Part shown: positions 7,497 to 13,441 of the stretch, piece after piece
Layout: each line of letters starts with the position of its first letter
Position numbering within the stretch: position 1 is the stretch's first letter
Assembly: GCA_041745535.1 (NCBI GenBank)
Contig: JBGTIS010000099.1
Span: forward strand, 1-15,468
DNA length: 15,468 nt
Reading direction: 5' to 3'
Origin: JBGTIS01 sp041745535
GTDB taxonomy: Bacteria > Bacteroidota > Bacteroidia > Cytophagales > Cyclobacteriaceae
Notes under the pieces: model-generated
Databases searched by the model: none
Seen by the model: only the letters and a program-made list of their open reading frames with translations
Told to the model about the DNA's origin: nothing
Position numbers and translations under genes: made by a program

Positions 7497-8177
7497 TCAA
7501 GTAGCCCAGGCTTTCTCGCCAGGTTCCAGGGGTTTGCAGCCATCAAACGATCCGGGTACGGCTATATATCGGAGGGCCTGGGTAGCACCGATTTCTGAAG
7601 TAAAATAACCCAGCATGGTGAGCTCTTTCATAAGCCGGAAAAACGGAATACCAGATTCGGGTTTCTCTTCCACCACATTGTCGCCAGACTGAATGCGCCC
7701 CGACTGGTCGGCACTGGGCCTGGAGGCGCCGGTTTCAGGGTCTTCCGGTTCGGCCACTTCCGGTTTGGCTTTCTGCTGTGCCATGGCTTCCATTTTTTTA
7801 AGTATGGCTACTTTTTCCTCTTCGTTGCATTCCAAAAACGCATTGTCATACGTTTTTTTACTTTCGTCTTCCACAGTCACTAATCCAGCTTTAAAACTCT
7901 TCTGATCTTTTTCCGGATAGCAATCGGCCAGCATTAAGTCGATAAATTCATTTACTTTGGCAGCTTTGGCGCCCGGGGTGTCGGTGGTGGGAATGATCAG
8001 TTCGGAAATTTCCATTACCAGTTCATTTTCATCCTCGGTTAAAAACTGTAAAGCGGCTCCTGCCTCAGAGGTTGCTTTTTTGGTTTCACATGCCTGTAAA
8101 AATGCCGTGATGGTGGGTGCTGACAGGGCCCCTCCCATCATCCAGCTCACTCTTCTCAGTGCTTCTCTTCTGAACAT
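7497..8177 (-). CDS. Gluconate 2-dehydrogenase subunit 3 family protein (Tat-type small subunit)
   Basis: A 226-residue protein whose N-terminus MFRREALRRVSWMMGGALSA looks like the twin-arginine signal of this family, with LQAC ending in Cys30 as a possible lipidation site. The body carries FLTEDENELVMEISELIIPTTDTPGAKAAKV, typical of the Gluconate_2-dh3 family, and ends with a conserved block GIPFFRLMKELTMLGYFTSEIG. Such subunits serve as folding and export partners of GMC dehydrogenases and stay bound to them. It is the first gene of a two-gene unit with the GMC gene. Residues about 135-175 form an acidic, Pro/Glu/Ser-rich stretch that looks disordered and inserted relative to a compact family member. 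Pairing with the GMC subunit is well supported by order and family. Confidence 0.87.
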   Translation of the reverse strand: MFRREALRRVSWMMGGALSAPTITAFLQACETKKATSEAGAALQFLTEDENELVMEISELIIPTTDTPGAKAAKVNEFIDLMLADCYPEKDQKSFKAGLVTVEDESKKTYDNAFLECNEEEKVAILKKMEAMAQQKAKPEVAEPEDPETGASRPSADQSGRIQSGDNVVEEKPESGIPFFRLMKELTMLGYFTSEIGATQALRYIAVPGSFDGCKPLEPGEKAWAT

Positions 8178-8478
8178 ATTGCGGATGATTTAATTTTTTC
8201 GGATAATTTAAAGATATAAAAATTCAGGTAGTTTAAATATAATAACATCTTTCATGAAACCAAATTTTAACCGGCTTTCTGCGCTTAAGTTTAGAGAATT
8301 TTGATTATTCTATTATTTTAATTGAAAAGATTGAAGATTGAAAAAGCCAGGGGGAAGAGATTCTTTACTCAGAGTCCCTTTCAGGTGACTCTGAGGAGAG
8401 CAAATATAAGCACACATTCGAGTCTCACATAAGCACGCATTGGAGACTCATATAAGCACGCATTCGAGTCTCACATAA
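8178..8478. other. AT-rich gap upstream of the dehydrogenase small-subunit gene, ending in repeats
   Basis: Bases 8178-8367 are AT-rich and should hold the minus-strand promoter of the dehydrogenase pair, but I found no convincing promoter match close to the gene. A perfect TAnnTTTG on the minus strand (8401-8408) lies too far upstream and inside the repeat array to be trusted. The right part is occupied by the hairpin and tandem array listed separately. No coding frame is recognised. Confidence 0.5.
8368..8395. repeat. Palindromic repeat element, copy 1
   Basis: CTCAGAGTC (8368-8376) and GACTCTGAG (8387-8395) are perfect 9-base inverted arms around a 10-base loop. A related but less symmetric copy lies at 10720-10747, starting with the same CTCAGAGTCC and ending in CTGAG, so this is a dispersed repeat rather than a gene-specific terminator; no T-run follows. 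Confidence 0.75.
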
Positions 8479-8495
8479 GCACGCATTTGGATTTG
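8404..8495 (+). repeat. Four-unit 23-bp tandem repeat array
   Basis: Four direct units start at 8404, 8427, 8450 and 8473, built on the core ATAAGCACGCATT with the variable end TCGAGTCTC. Units 1 and 3 end in GAGTCTC and unit 2 in GAGACTC, so neighbouring ends are also inverted repeats; unit 4 diverges at its end. There are no spacers between units, so this is not a CRISPR array. The same core occurs once more at 10705-10718, directly before the second hairpin copy. Confidence 0.9.
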
Positions 8496-8814
8496 CAATA
8501 AAAACCAGACAAATAGTTATTATCAGGGTGCAAAGTTTGGTAGTGAATTTGCAAATCTAGAGGGAGAGGATTTTTACAACGCTCTGGAAAACTTTCTTAA
8601 TGATTTGAGACCAGGAACATTGGAAGATGCTCCTAACAAGGATGACATACCGAAACAAGGCCACTCTTTTGGAAAAGTGAAACAAAATCGGTCGTATTTT
8701 CCTTTATTTGCCCCAGAAAGAACTAAATTGAATGGCCCCATTATAAGTGGAATTGGCAATGAAAATGGAGTTCCTTCAGATAATACACGCGTAGTTATAC
8801 AACCTAGACCTTAA
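8479..8814 (+). pseudogene. C-terminal fragment of a larger protein, no start codon (possible Rhs/polymorphic-toxin end)
   Basis: The plus-strand frame is open from just after a stop at 8476-8478 to TAA at 8812-8814 (111 codons), but it has no ATG near its beginning; its only usable start would be a TTG at 8605. The readable part begins YYQGAKFGSEFANLEGEDFY and continues through GHSFGKVKQNRSYFPLFAP, to NTRVVIQPRP at the end. The composition is protein-like and the end is natural, so this looks like the surviving C-terminus of a longer protein whose front was lost at the 23-bp repeats. I do not recognise a named domain. A small exported protein gene begins only three bases after its stop, which is the arrangement of a toxin tip and its immunity gene in polymorphic-toxin loci. 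That reading is inference. Confidence 0.5.
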
Positions 8815-8817
8815 AAC

Positions 8818-9290
8818 ATGAAAAAAAAACCATAATTTTAATTATTGTATTTTTTATGTGTTCTTCTTGCAGTGCACAATCTCTATACGAAGAGCATAAA
8901 AAAAATTTTAGAGAAATACAGAAATTGCTAGGAACTAATGATACTTATTTTAGAAAGGAGTATAAGTGTAGTTTAGGCCCATATACTGAAATTAGGTATA
9001 TTATAAGCAAACAGTCTTATGAAAATTGTTTTAAAGGTATCGATAAAGAGAAAGATGAAATTATTACATCCTTTTTAACGAAAGAAATATCCCCAACAAT
9101 AAAGGTGTATGATGATTACATAGCTTTTTTTATAGGTGGTAGTTCCAATTTCCTTAATACTGAACAAGAGTACATTATCTACAGCTCTACAAAGACTGAT
9201 ATAGAATATATGGACGGAATTGAAGTAATTGAGTTTAAAAAGCTTGAAGAAGGTTGGTACTATGCTAAAACGAAAGATGCCACATATTAG
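8818..9290 (+). CDS. Small secreted protein or lipoprotein, interrupted by a frameshift in an A9 tract
   Basis: An ATG at 8818 is followed by nine A residues, and this frame stops after five codons (MKKKP). With ten A residues it would read MKKKTIILIIVFFMCSSCSAQ, an excellent signal peptide with a possible lipobox Cys at 18, and run on without a break to the stop at 9288-9290 for 157 residues. The intact part after the tract can also be opened at ATG 8856, but that start sits inside the hydrophobic core and would give a crippled signal. The mature region (YEEHKKNFREIQKLLGTNDT and onward, ending EEGWYYAKTKDATY) matches no family I know. Possible explanations are a real inactivating deletion, phase variation, transcriptional slippage on A9, or a sequencing error. 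Its place just after a headless C-terminal fragment suggests an immunity or partner protein, unproven. Confidence 0.65.
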
Positions 9291-9341
9291 ATCTAATAGT
9301 TAGGACTTGTTCTGACAGAGTTCTCGAGAGTCATTGGTTAC

Positions 9342-9370
9342 GAGCCTGCTTTGTCAGGCTCATTTTTTTT
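9342..9370 (+). terminator. Rho-independent terminator
   Basis: GAGCCTG (9342-9348) and CAGGCTC (9355-9361) form a perfect 7-base stem around a 6-base loop, followed by one A and eight T residues. It lies about 50 bases after the frameshifted small-protein gene and most likely ends that transcript. Confidence 0.85.
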
Positions 9371-9492
9371 GCACCAACCTCCTGAAGTAGGTGAAAGGTT
9401 TGGTTCCGAAAAAAGTATTGCAAAGGATCATAGGGAGTGCACTCCACTCGGGCGCGTTTATTAGCGGTAGCGTAAGGCGTTCGTTCTCCAAT

Positions 9493-9603
9493 CTATTGTA
9501 ACATTTGTTCCAATTTATCCAACATAGTGCGTAATCGCTGAATATCCTTGGGTTTACTTTGGCTTCGTCTACACAAATGGGTGAAATTATTAGTAGGAAT
9601 AGA
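9493..9603 (-). pseudogene. C-terminal protein remnant, possibly from a transposase
   Basis: A minus-strand frame bounded by stops (37 codons including the final stop, no ATG at its start) reads IPTNNFTHLCRRSQSKPKD and ends QRLRTMLDKLEQMLQ before TAG. The final part forms a plausible amphipathic helix or coiled coil. It lies next to a Tn3-like remnant on the same strand and may derive from the same element. The family is not identified. Confidence 0.4.
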
Positions 9604-9642
9604 TTAGCAACTTGATTGCCAGCAACTTAACAAAATAGCTCT

Positions 9643-9816
9643 TCAGAGCGAAAAGCTTAAAATTCTCGATAGATCAAATTGACTTTCCTTTTCTAGCAGA
9701 TTTTTGCTCAGAAAATCATATTCCCCCTGCATATTGATGTGCTGCCAACTAAGGTGACTGAGGGCACTCTGAGAAAAGAGTAAACTTGCTATGGGTAGGC
9801 TGCGTCTATTCCTTTC
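9643..9816 (-). pseudogene. Remnant of the C-terminus of a Tn3-family transposase
   Basis: The minus-strand frame between two stops (57 residues, no start codon) contains ALSHLSWQHINMQGEYDF, which closely resembles the LSPLxWxHINLxGxYxF ending typical of Tn3-family transposases, followed by a tail LSKNLLEKESQFDL and a stop. Only this end survives; the catalytic DDE region, the resolvase gene and recognisable 38-bp terminal repeats are absent. It is therefore a fossil of a transposon. The identification rests on a short motif and could be wrong if another transposase group shares it. Confidence 0.55.
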
Positions 9817-10022
9817 TCAGCGTTATTCGTAGAGGAAAAAACCTGTACAATTAATTATGCACTTTTATTCTATTGATATCAAAAAACCTTAAACCGTACA
9901 TAGGTAAGTAGCATTGTTTTTAAAGCAAGTAATTTTTATCCTTAAGCATTTTATTGAGATTCATTTAAAATTGCAGGGGAATCGAATGAGTTCCTCATCA
10001 TCTTTTAATTAAACATTATATT

Positions 10023-10634
10023 ATGAAAAAGACGTTTTTATGTTTATTACTTGGAATTTCCATTCTATTTACAAATTGTGAAGAAAATGAGGAAGCTTTA
10101 AAAAACAAAAAAGAAATCCAGGTAAAGGTATTAGATGCAGGTAGCTGGAATGAAGAAATAGGTTCAGATCTGAGCAACCTGGATAAGGTGGCAAATGCAT
10201 CGGTTTATTTGACAAGTGAATCAACTTCATTGTCAGGATTAACCGATAGTGATGGGTTAATTACATTTAGGGATGTTGATTTTGGGGCATATTTTGTGAA
10301 AGCTGAATATAATGATCTGAACAGTTTATTAGAAATTGAAACTATTCAGGGTGATACAGTAGGATACTTAATAAAAGGCGTATACACCACAGAAGGCGAA
10401 TTAGGTGGTATCCCAGAAGGTGATCAGACCATTGGAGATATAAAGATACTTGACATCAATGCTGACTATAAAATTACTCCCGAAGATAAAACTTTGGGTG
10501 AATCTATTCAATTTTATGAGCAGATTAAAGATGTAAACGCGGATGGCAAAATAGATGAGGATGATAAGGTTAATGGTGAATATATTATGGCAGAGAATAT
10601 CATATATGTAGAAATTTATGTAGGAAAAAAATAA
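10023..10634 (+). CDS. Lipoprotein with an Ig/prealbumin-like domain and two EF-hand/dockerin-like calcium loops
   Basis: A 203-residue protein with a lipoprotein signal (MKKTFLCLLLGISILFTNC, Cys at 19) followed by an acidic linker. Residues about 30-105 look like a carboxypeptidase-regulatory or SpaA-like beta-sandwich: NASVYLTSE, GLTDSDGLITFRDV and GAYFVKAEY are the usual strand pattern. Near the C-terminus are two 12-residue EF-hand loops, DINADYKITPED (144-155, with Tyr where Gly is normal) and DVNADGKIDEDD (170-181, canonical). The spacing of about 26 residues resembles a dockerin pair, though conserved dockerin helix residues cannot be confirmed. It is probably exported to the cell surface or periplasm and binds calcium. 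It lies alone in the AT-rich accessory patch. The function is unknown; the domain calls are from pattern reading only. Confidence 0.7.
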   Translation: MKKTFLCLLLGISILFTNCEENEEALKNKKEIQVKVLDAGSWNEEIGSDLSNLDKVANASVYLTSESTSLSGLTDSDGLITFRDVDFGAYFVKAEYNDLNSLLEIETIQGDTVGYLIKGVYTTEGELGGIPEGDQTIGDIKILDINADYKITPEDKTLGESIQFYEQIKDVNADGKIDEDDKVNGEYIMAENIIYVEIYVGKK

Positions 10635-10662
10635 TCCGTTTTTGGAATTGGAACCCCTAAAA

Positions 10663-10688
10663 GGCGCAGGACGCCCACGTCCTGTGTC
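10663..10688. repeat. REP-like hairpin element
   Basis: GGCGCAGGACG (10663-10673) and CGTCCTGTGTC (10678-10688) pair along 11 bases, with two G-U pairs in RNA, around a CCCA tetraloop; the inner seven pairs are perfect. No T-run follows. Its form, GC-rich core and intergenic position fit a repetitive extragenic palindrome; I expect further copies in the genome but cannot show them. Confidence 0.65.
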
Positions 10689-10703
10689 TTACTTCTCACC
10701 CCT

Positions 10704-10747
10704 CACATAAGCACGCATTCTCAGAGTCCTTTGCAGGTAACACTGAG
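10704..10747 (+). repeat. Dispersed repeat, copy 2 (23-bp core plus hairpin sequence)
   Basis: ACATAAGCACGCATT at 10704-10718 is the core of the 23-bp array at 8404-8495, and it is followed at once by CTCAGAGTCC, CAGGT and CTGAG, the sequence of the hairpin at 8368-8395. In this copy the hairpin arms are imperfect. The order of the two parts is the reverse of that near 8.4 kb. Confidence 0.8.
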
Positions 10748-10774
10748 TAGAATAAAGTGGGAAGGTTGAAATAG

Positions 10775-10810
10775 TAAATGTTGAGTGAAATCCTTCCAAT
10801 TCAACATTTA
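10775..10810. repeat. Inverted repeat between convergent genes
   Basis: TAAATGTTGA (10775-10784) and TCAACATTTA (10801-10810) are perfect 10-base inverted repeats with a 16-base spacer, and a further half-copy TTCAACATT follows near 10817. It lies between the convergent lipoprotein and rlmI genes. It could act as a weak terminator, but it has no T-run and low GC content. Confidence 0.5.
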
Positions 10811-10859
10811 GTTCCGTTCAACATTCAGCCCCAAATAAGTCGTTTCAACCGCTAACTTC

Positions 10860-12053
10860 CTACTCCACATACAACACCAATCCTTTTAAATACTCCCCTT
10901 CAGGATGATACATACTTACCGGATGATCGGGCGGATGGCCTAAGTGGTGCAATACCCTTACGGGCCTGCCGGTTTGAATAGCTGCTGCCATTACGGTACT
11001 GTGAAACAATGTTTTGTCTACCACCTGCGAGCAGGAAAAAGTAAAGATGATCCCCCCCGGCCTGATGTTTTTGATGGCTTCAGCATTCAGAAATTTATAG
11101 CCGTTGGTGGCTTTATGGCGGGCACTCCTGTGTTTGGCAAAAGCAGGCGGGTCTAAAATAATCAAATCGTATTGGTTTTTGTTAGCTGTCAGATAGTCAA
11201 ACACATCGGCTACATGAGCTTGATGCGCCGAACTGTTAGGCTTATTAAGCGCCACATTCTTTTCAGTAATGTCCATCGCCGGTTTGGAAACGTCTACCGA
11301 ATGAACGGATGTAGCTCCACCCTGCAAGGCGTACACAGAAAACCCACCGGTGTAGCAAAATGCATTCAATACATTGCGTTGGGCTGCATACCGGGCCAGC
11401 AACGCCCTGTTTTCACGCTGATCAATAAAAAAACCGGTCTTCTGGCCCTGCTCCCAGTCTACAAAAAACTGGTTGCCATGTTCCAGCACTTCTCCATGCC
11501 CAGCGGAGGTTCCCAGCAGGTATTCGTTGGTGGCCTGGTGGCCGGTATGTCCGGGCAGGGTATCTTTGCTTTTGTCGTACACTGCCATCAGTTTTTCTCC
11601 ATAAATTTCTTTCAGCGCCATCGCCAAATGTTTTCTTACCGCATACATGCCTGAAGTATGCGTTTGCATCACCGCTACGGCGCCATACATGTCAATAATT
11701 AACCCGGGTAAGCCATCGCCTTCGGCAAAAACCAACCGGTAGGCAGTTGTATGCGCGGCATCTGCCAGGCCCATACTTTTCCTGACGGCATAGGCCTGTT
11801 CAATTTTACCTTTCCAGAAATTATAATCGGGTTGTACCGGCTGAAAAGAAAATATCCGCACCCTGATGGAAAGCTGCGATTGAAAATGTCCTATTCCCAG
11901 AAATTCATTGTTCCAGGCATGCACCGTTACGATATCGCCATCAGCCAGGCTGGCATCCTGAGCGGCAATCGCTCCTGAGAATACCCACGGATGAAACCTT
12001 TTCAGTGATGATTCTTTACCTTTTTTTAATGTTATTTTCGGGAACTTCTGCAT
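10860..12053 (-). CDS. rlmI: 23S rRNA m5C methyltransferase, RlmI/RlmK-like class I SAM enzyme
   Basis: A 397-residue protein with the three-part layout of RlmI (YccW): an N-terminal PUA RNA-binding domain (residues about 5-75, with HPWVFSGAI), a middle domain with FAEGDGLPGLIID near 109, and a C-terminal Rossmann methyltransferase. The last has GQKTGFFIDQRENR at 203-216, SAM motif I NAFCYTGGFS at 230-239, motif IV DPPAFAK at 301-307 and motif VI SCSQ at 340-343 with the likely catalytic Cys341. The Escherichia coli homologue makes m5C1962 in 23S rRNA; the exact target base here is inferred. The gene stands alone, divergent from the YfiT-like gene and convergent with the calcium-loop lipoprotein gene. 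All motifs are intact. Confidence 0.93.
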   Translation of the reverse strand: MQKFPKITLKKGKESSLKRFHPWVFSGAIAAQDASLADGDIVTVHAWNNEFLGIGHFQSQLSIRVRIFSFQPVQPDYNFWKGKIEQAYAVRKSMGLADAAHTTAYRLVFAEGDGLPGLIIDMYGAVAVMQTHTSGMYAVRKHLAMALKEIYGEKLMAVYDKSKDTLPGHTGHQATNEYLLGTSAGHGEVLEHGNQFFVDWEQGQKTGFFIDQRENRALLARYAAQRNVLNAFCYTGGFSVYALQGGATSVHSVDVSKPAMDITEKNVALNKPNSSAHQAHVADVFDYLTANKNQYDLIILDPPAFAKHRSARHKATNGYKFLNAEAIKNIRPGGIIFTFSCSQVVDKTLFHSTVMAAAIQTGRPVRVLHHLGHPPDHPVSMYHPEGEYLKGLVLYVE

Positions 12054-12204
12054 GTTATATGTAGTATGTGTTTCAAAGAGTGTGCTTATCAGCCTGCATG
12101 TGCTTTGTTATAATCTACCCATAATCGCTGGGCAATTCCAAATTATTCTTTAAGTTTACTTCCGTAAAACCTTGTTGGTCAAACCTACGCACAAGATTCT
12201 GAAA

Positions 12205-12744
12205 ATGGAAAATTTTGACATCGATAAACTGAAATATCCTATTGGCAAACCTAATTATAGAAGGCAGATAGCTCCAGCAAGGATACAGGAAAATATCACC
12301 CAGATCAGCCTGGTACCAGACCAGTTCAAAGCCGCTATCAGTGATTTATCTGATGAGCAGCTAAATACGCCATACCGCCCTGAAGGCTGGACAGTAAGGC
12401 AGTTGGTGCACCATGTACCCGAAAGCCATATGAACGCCTACATTCGATTTAAGTGGTGTTTAACTGAAGATAATCCTGTAATAAAAACCTACTACGAAGA
12501 CCGGTGGGCTGAAACGGAAGATGCCAAACATGGTCCTGTGCAAATGTCGCTGGATCTGCTAACCAGTCTGCATGCCCGGTGGATGGCCTTGCTGACCACG
12601 ATGACCGACCAGGATTTTGAAAAAACCTTTCAGCATCCGGTAAGCGGCATTTTAAATTTAGGGCAAATGACTGAATTGTATGCCTGGCACGGGCAGCATC
12701 ACACTGCCCACATTACTGCTTTAAGAGAAAGAAAAGGCTGGTAA
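12205..12744 (+). CDS. YfiT/DinB-fold putative metal-dependent hydrolase or thiol transferase
   Basis: A 179-residue four-helix-bundle protein. The open frame extends upstream to a TTG at 12172, but the ATG at 12205 gives the family start MENFDIDKLKYPIGK and is preferred. Family motifs are PEGWTVRQLVHHVPESHMN (His69 or His70 as a metal ligand) and YAWHGQHHTAHI at 159-170 (ligands around His162 and His166). These correspond to the three metal-binding histidines of Bacillus YfiT. Related DinB proteins include bacillithiol-transferring enzymes; the substrate here is unknown. The family commonly has HHVADSHMN where this protein has HHVPESHMN, a mild change beside the metal site. It is cytoplasmic and probably transcribed alone, about 150 bases from the divergent rlmI start. 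Confidence 0.88.
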   Translation: MENFDIDKLKYPIGKPNYRRQIAPARIQENITQISLVPDQFKAAISDLSDEQLNTPYRPEGWTVRQLVHHVPESHMNAYIRFKWCLTEDNPVIKTYYEDRWAETEDAKHGPVQMSLDLLTSLHARWMALLTTMTDQDFEKTFQHPVSGILNLGQMTELYAWHGQHHTAHITALRERKGW

Positions 12745-12827
12745 ATATTAAAAAATATTTTCCTTAAAAATGAAACTTAAAAACCTGCGTTTCAGTTGAT
12801 ATGCCCATAATAGTATTGCTTTAATAT

Positions 12828-13418
12828 ATGTCTATCATCAGGAAAGTAAAGCGGGTTGAAGCGGTTTTTCAACAGCTGGAAAAAGAAATTAGCGCGTTGA
12901 AAGCTGCCACAAAGCTTAACTGTGTGTCGGGTTGTGGCCTTTGCTGTAAAAAGCCGGATATTGAGGCTACCATCCTTGAATTTCTTCCCTTCGCCTATCA
13001 TTTATTCCAGGAAGGAAAAGCAGTAGAATGGCTTGAAAAAGTGGAACAGCAGGCAGACAGTTTGTGTGCCATTTTTACTCCCTTTTATTCGGAAAGCCGC
13101 GGTGGCTTGTGCAACCACTATCTGCACCGGGGCCTGATTTGCCGTTTATTTGGATTTTCTGCTTCGCTGAACAAATACGGGCAGCCGGTTTTGTCTACGT
13201 GCGCTATTATTAAAACCGAATTAAAACCACAATACGAACAGGCCGCGCAATCCATTGAACAAGGACTGGCCATCCCGGTAATGCGAAATTTTTATATGCG
13301 GATGTATGCCATTGACCAGGCACTTTCAGAGAAGTTTTATCCAATCAACACCGCCATTCGATTAGCCATTGAAAAGGTACTGGCCTATTATGCTTACCGG
13401 CCCAGGCGGGCTTCCTAA
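12828..13418 (+). CDS. YkgJ-type cysteine-cluster protein (putative Zn/Fe-chelating)
   Basis: A 196-residue protein of the CxxCxxCC family. The conserved cluster NCVSGCGLCC places cysteines at 32, 36, 39 and 40; further conserved cysteines lie at 95 (GGLCNHY), 105 (GLICRLFGF) and 125 (LSTC), the usual set that binds zinc or an iron-sulfur centre. There is no signal peptide or membrane segment, so it should be cytoplasmic. The biochemical role of the family is not settled; it is often annotated as a zinc/iron-chelating or Fe-S oxidoreductase-like protein. It follows the YfiT-like gene on the same strand after 83 bases and may be co-transcribed with it, and it converges on the TPM operon with a 23-base gap. 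Family recognition is firm. Confidence 0.87.
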   Translation: MSIIRKVKRVEAVFQQLEKEISALKAATKLNCVSGCGLCCKKPDIEATILEFLPFAYHLFQEGKAVEWLEKVEQQADSLCAIFTPFYSESRGGLCNHYLHRGLICRLFGFSASLNKYGQPVLSTCAIIKTELKPQYEQAAQSIEQGLAIPVMRNFYMRMYAIDQALSEKFYPINTAIRLAIEKVLAYYAYRPRRAS

Positions 13419-13441
13419 ACTACCAGGCACTGAATAACCTG

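Larger units (their letters stand above)
9291..10022. other. Gene-poor stretch with decayed mobile-element debris
   Basis: These 732 bases hold no intact gene. From left to right there is the terminator at 9342-9370; a 12-base palindrome GGAGTGCACTCC at 9434-9445; a minus-strand remnant ending in a Leu-rich helix at 9493-9603; a minus-strand remnant resembling the end of a Tn3-type transposase at 9643-9816; and about 200 AT-rich bases before the lipoprotein gene at 10023, where its promoter should lie although I see no clear consensus. The minus strand between 9299 and 9492 is also open in one frame, directly downstream of the 9493 stop, but I recognise nothing in it. Confidence 0.6.

Noticed and set aside
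8404..8495. Possible CRISPR array
   Set aside because: The 23-bp units abut directly with no unique spacers, and no cas gene is in the window.
9434..9445. 12-base palindrome GGAGTGCACTCC as an operator
   Set aside because: No gene start lies near it and it sits among decayed sequence, so a regulatory role has no support.
9751..9773. A third copy of the CTCAGAGTC hairpin repeat
   Set aside because: GGTGACTGAGGG followed by CACTCTGAG looks similar, but it lies inside the Tn3-like coding remnant and translates there as part of the conserved end, so the likeness is probably chance.
11172..11654. Long open frame of 160 codons on the strand opposite rlmI
   Set aside because: It is the antisense shadow of a gene with all methyltransferase motifs intact, and its translation resembles no family.
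12172..12204. Upstream TTG start for the YfiT-like gene
   Set aside because: The ATG at 12205 gives the normal family N-terminus; the extra 11 residues are not family-like.
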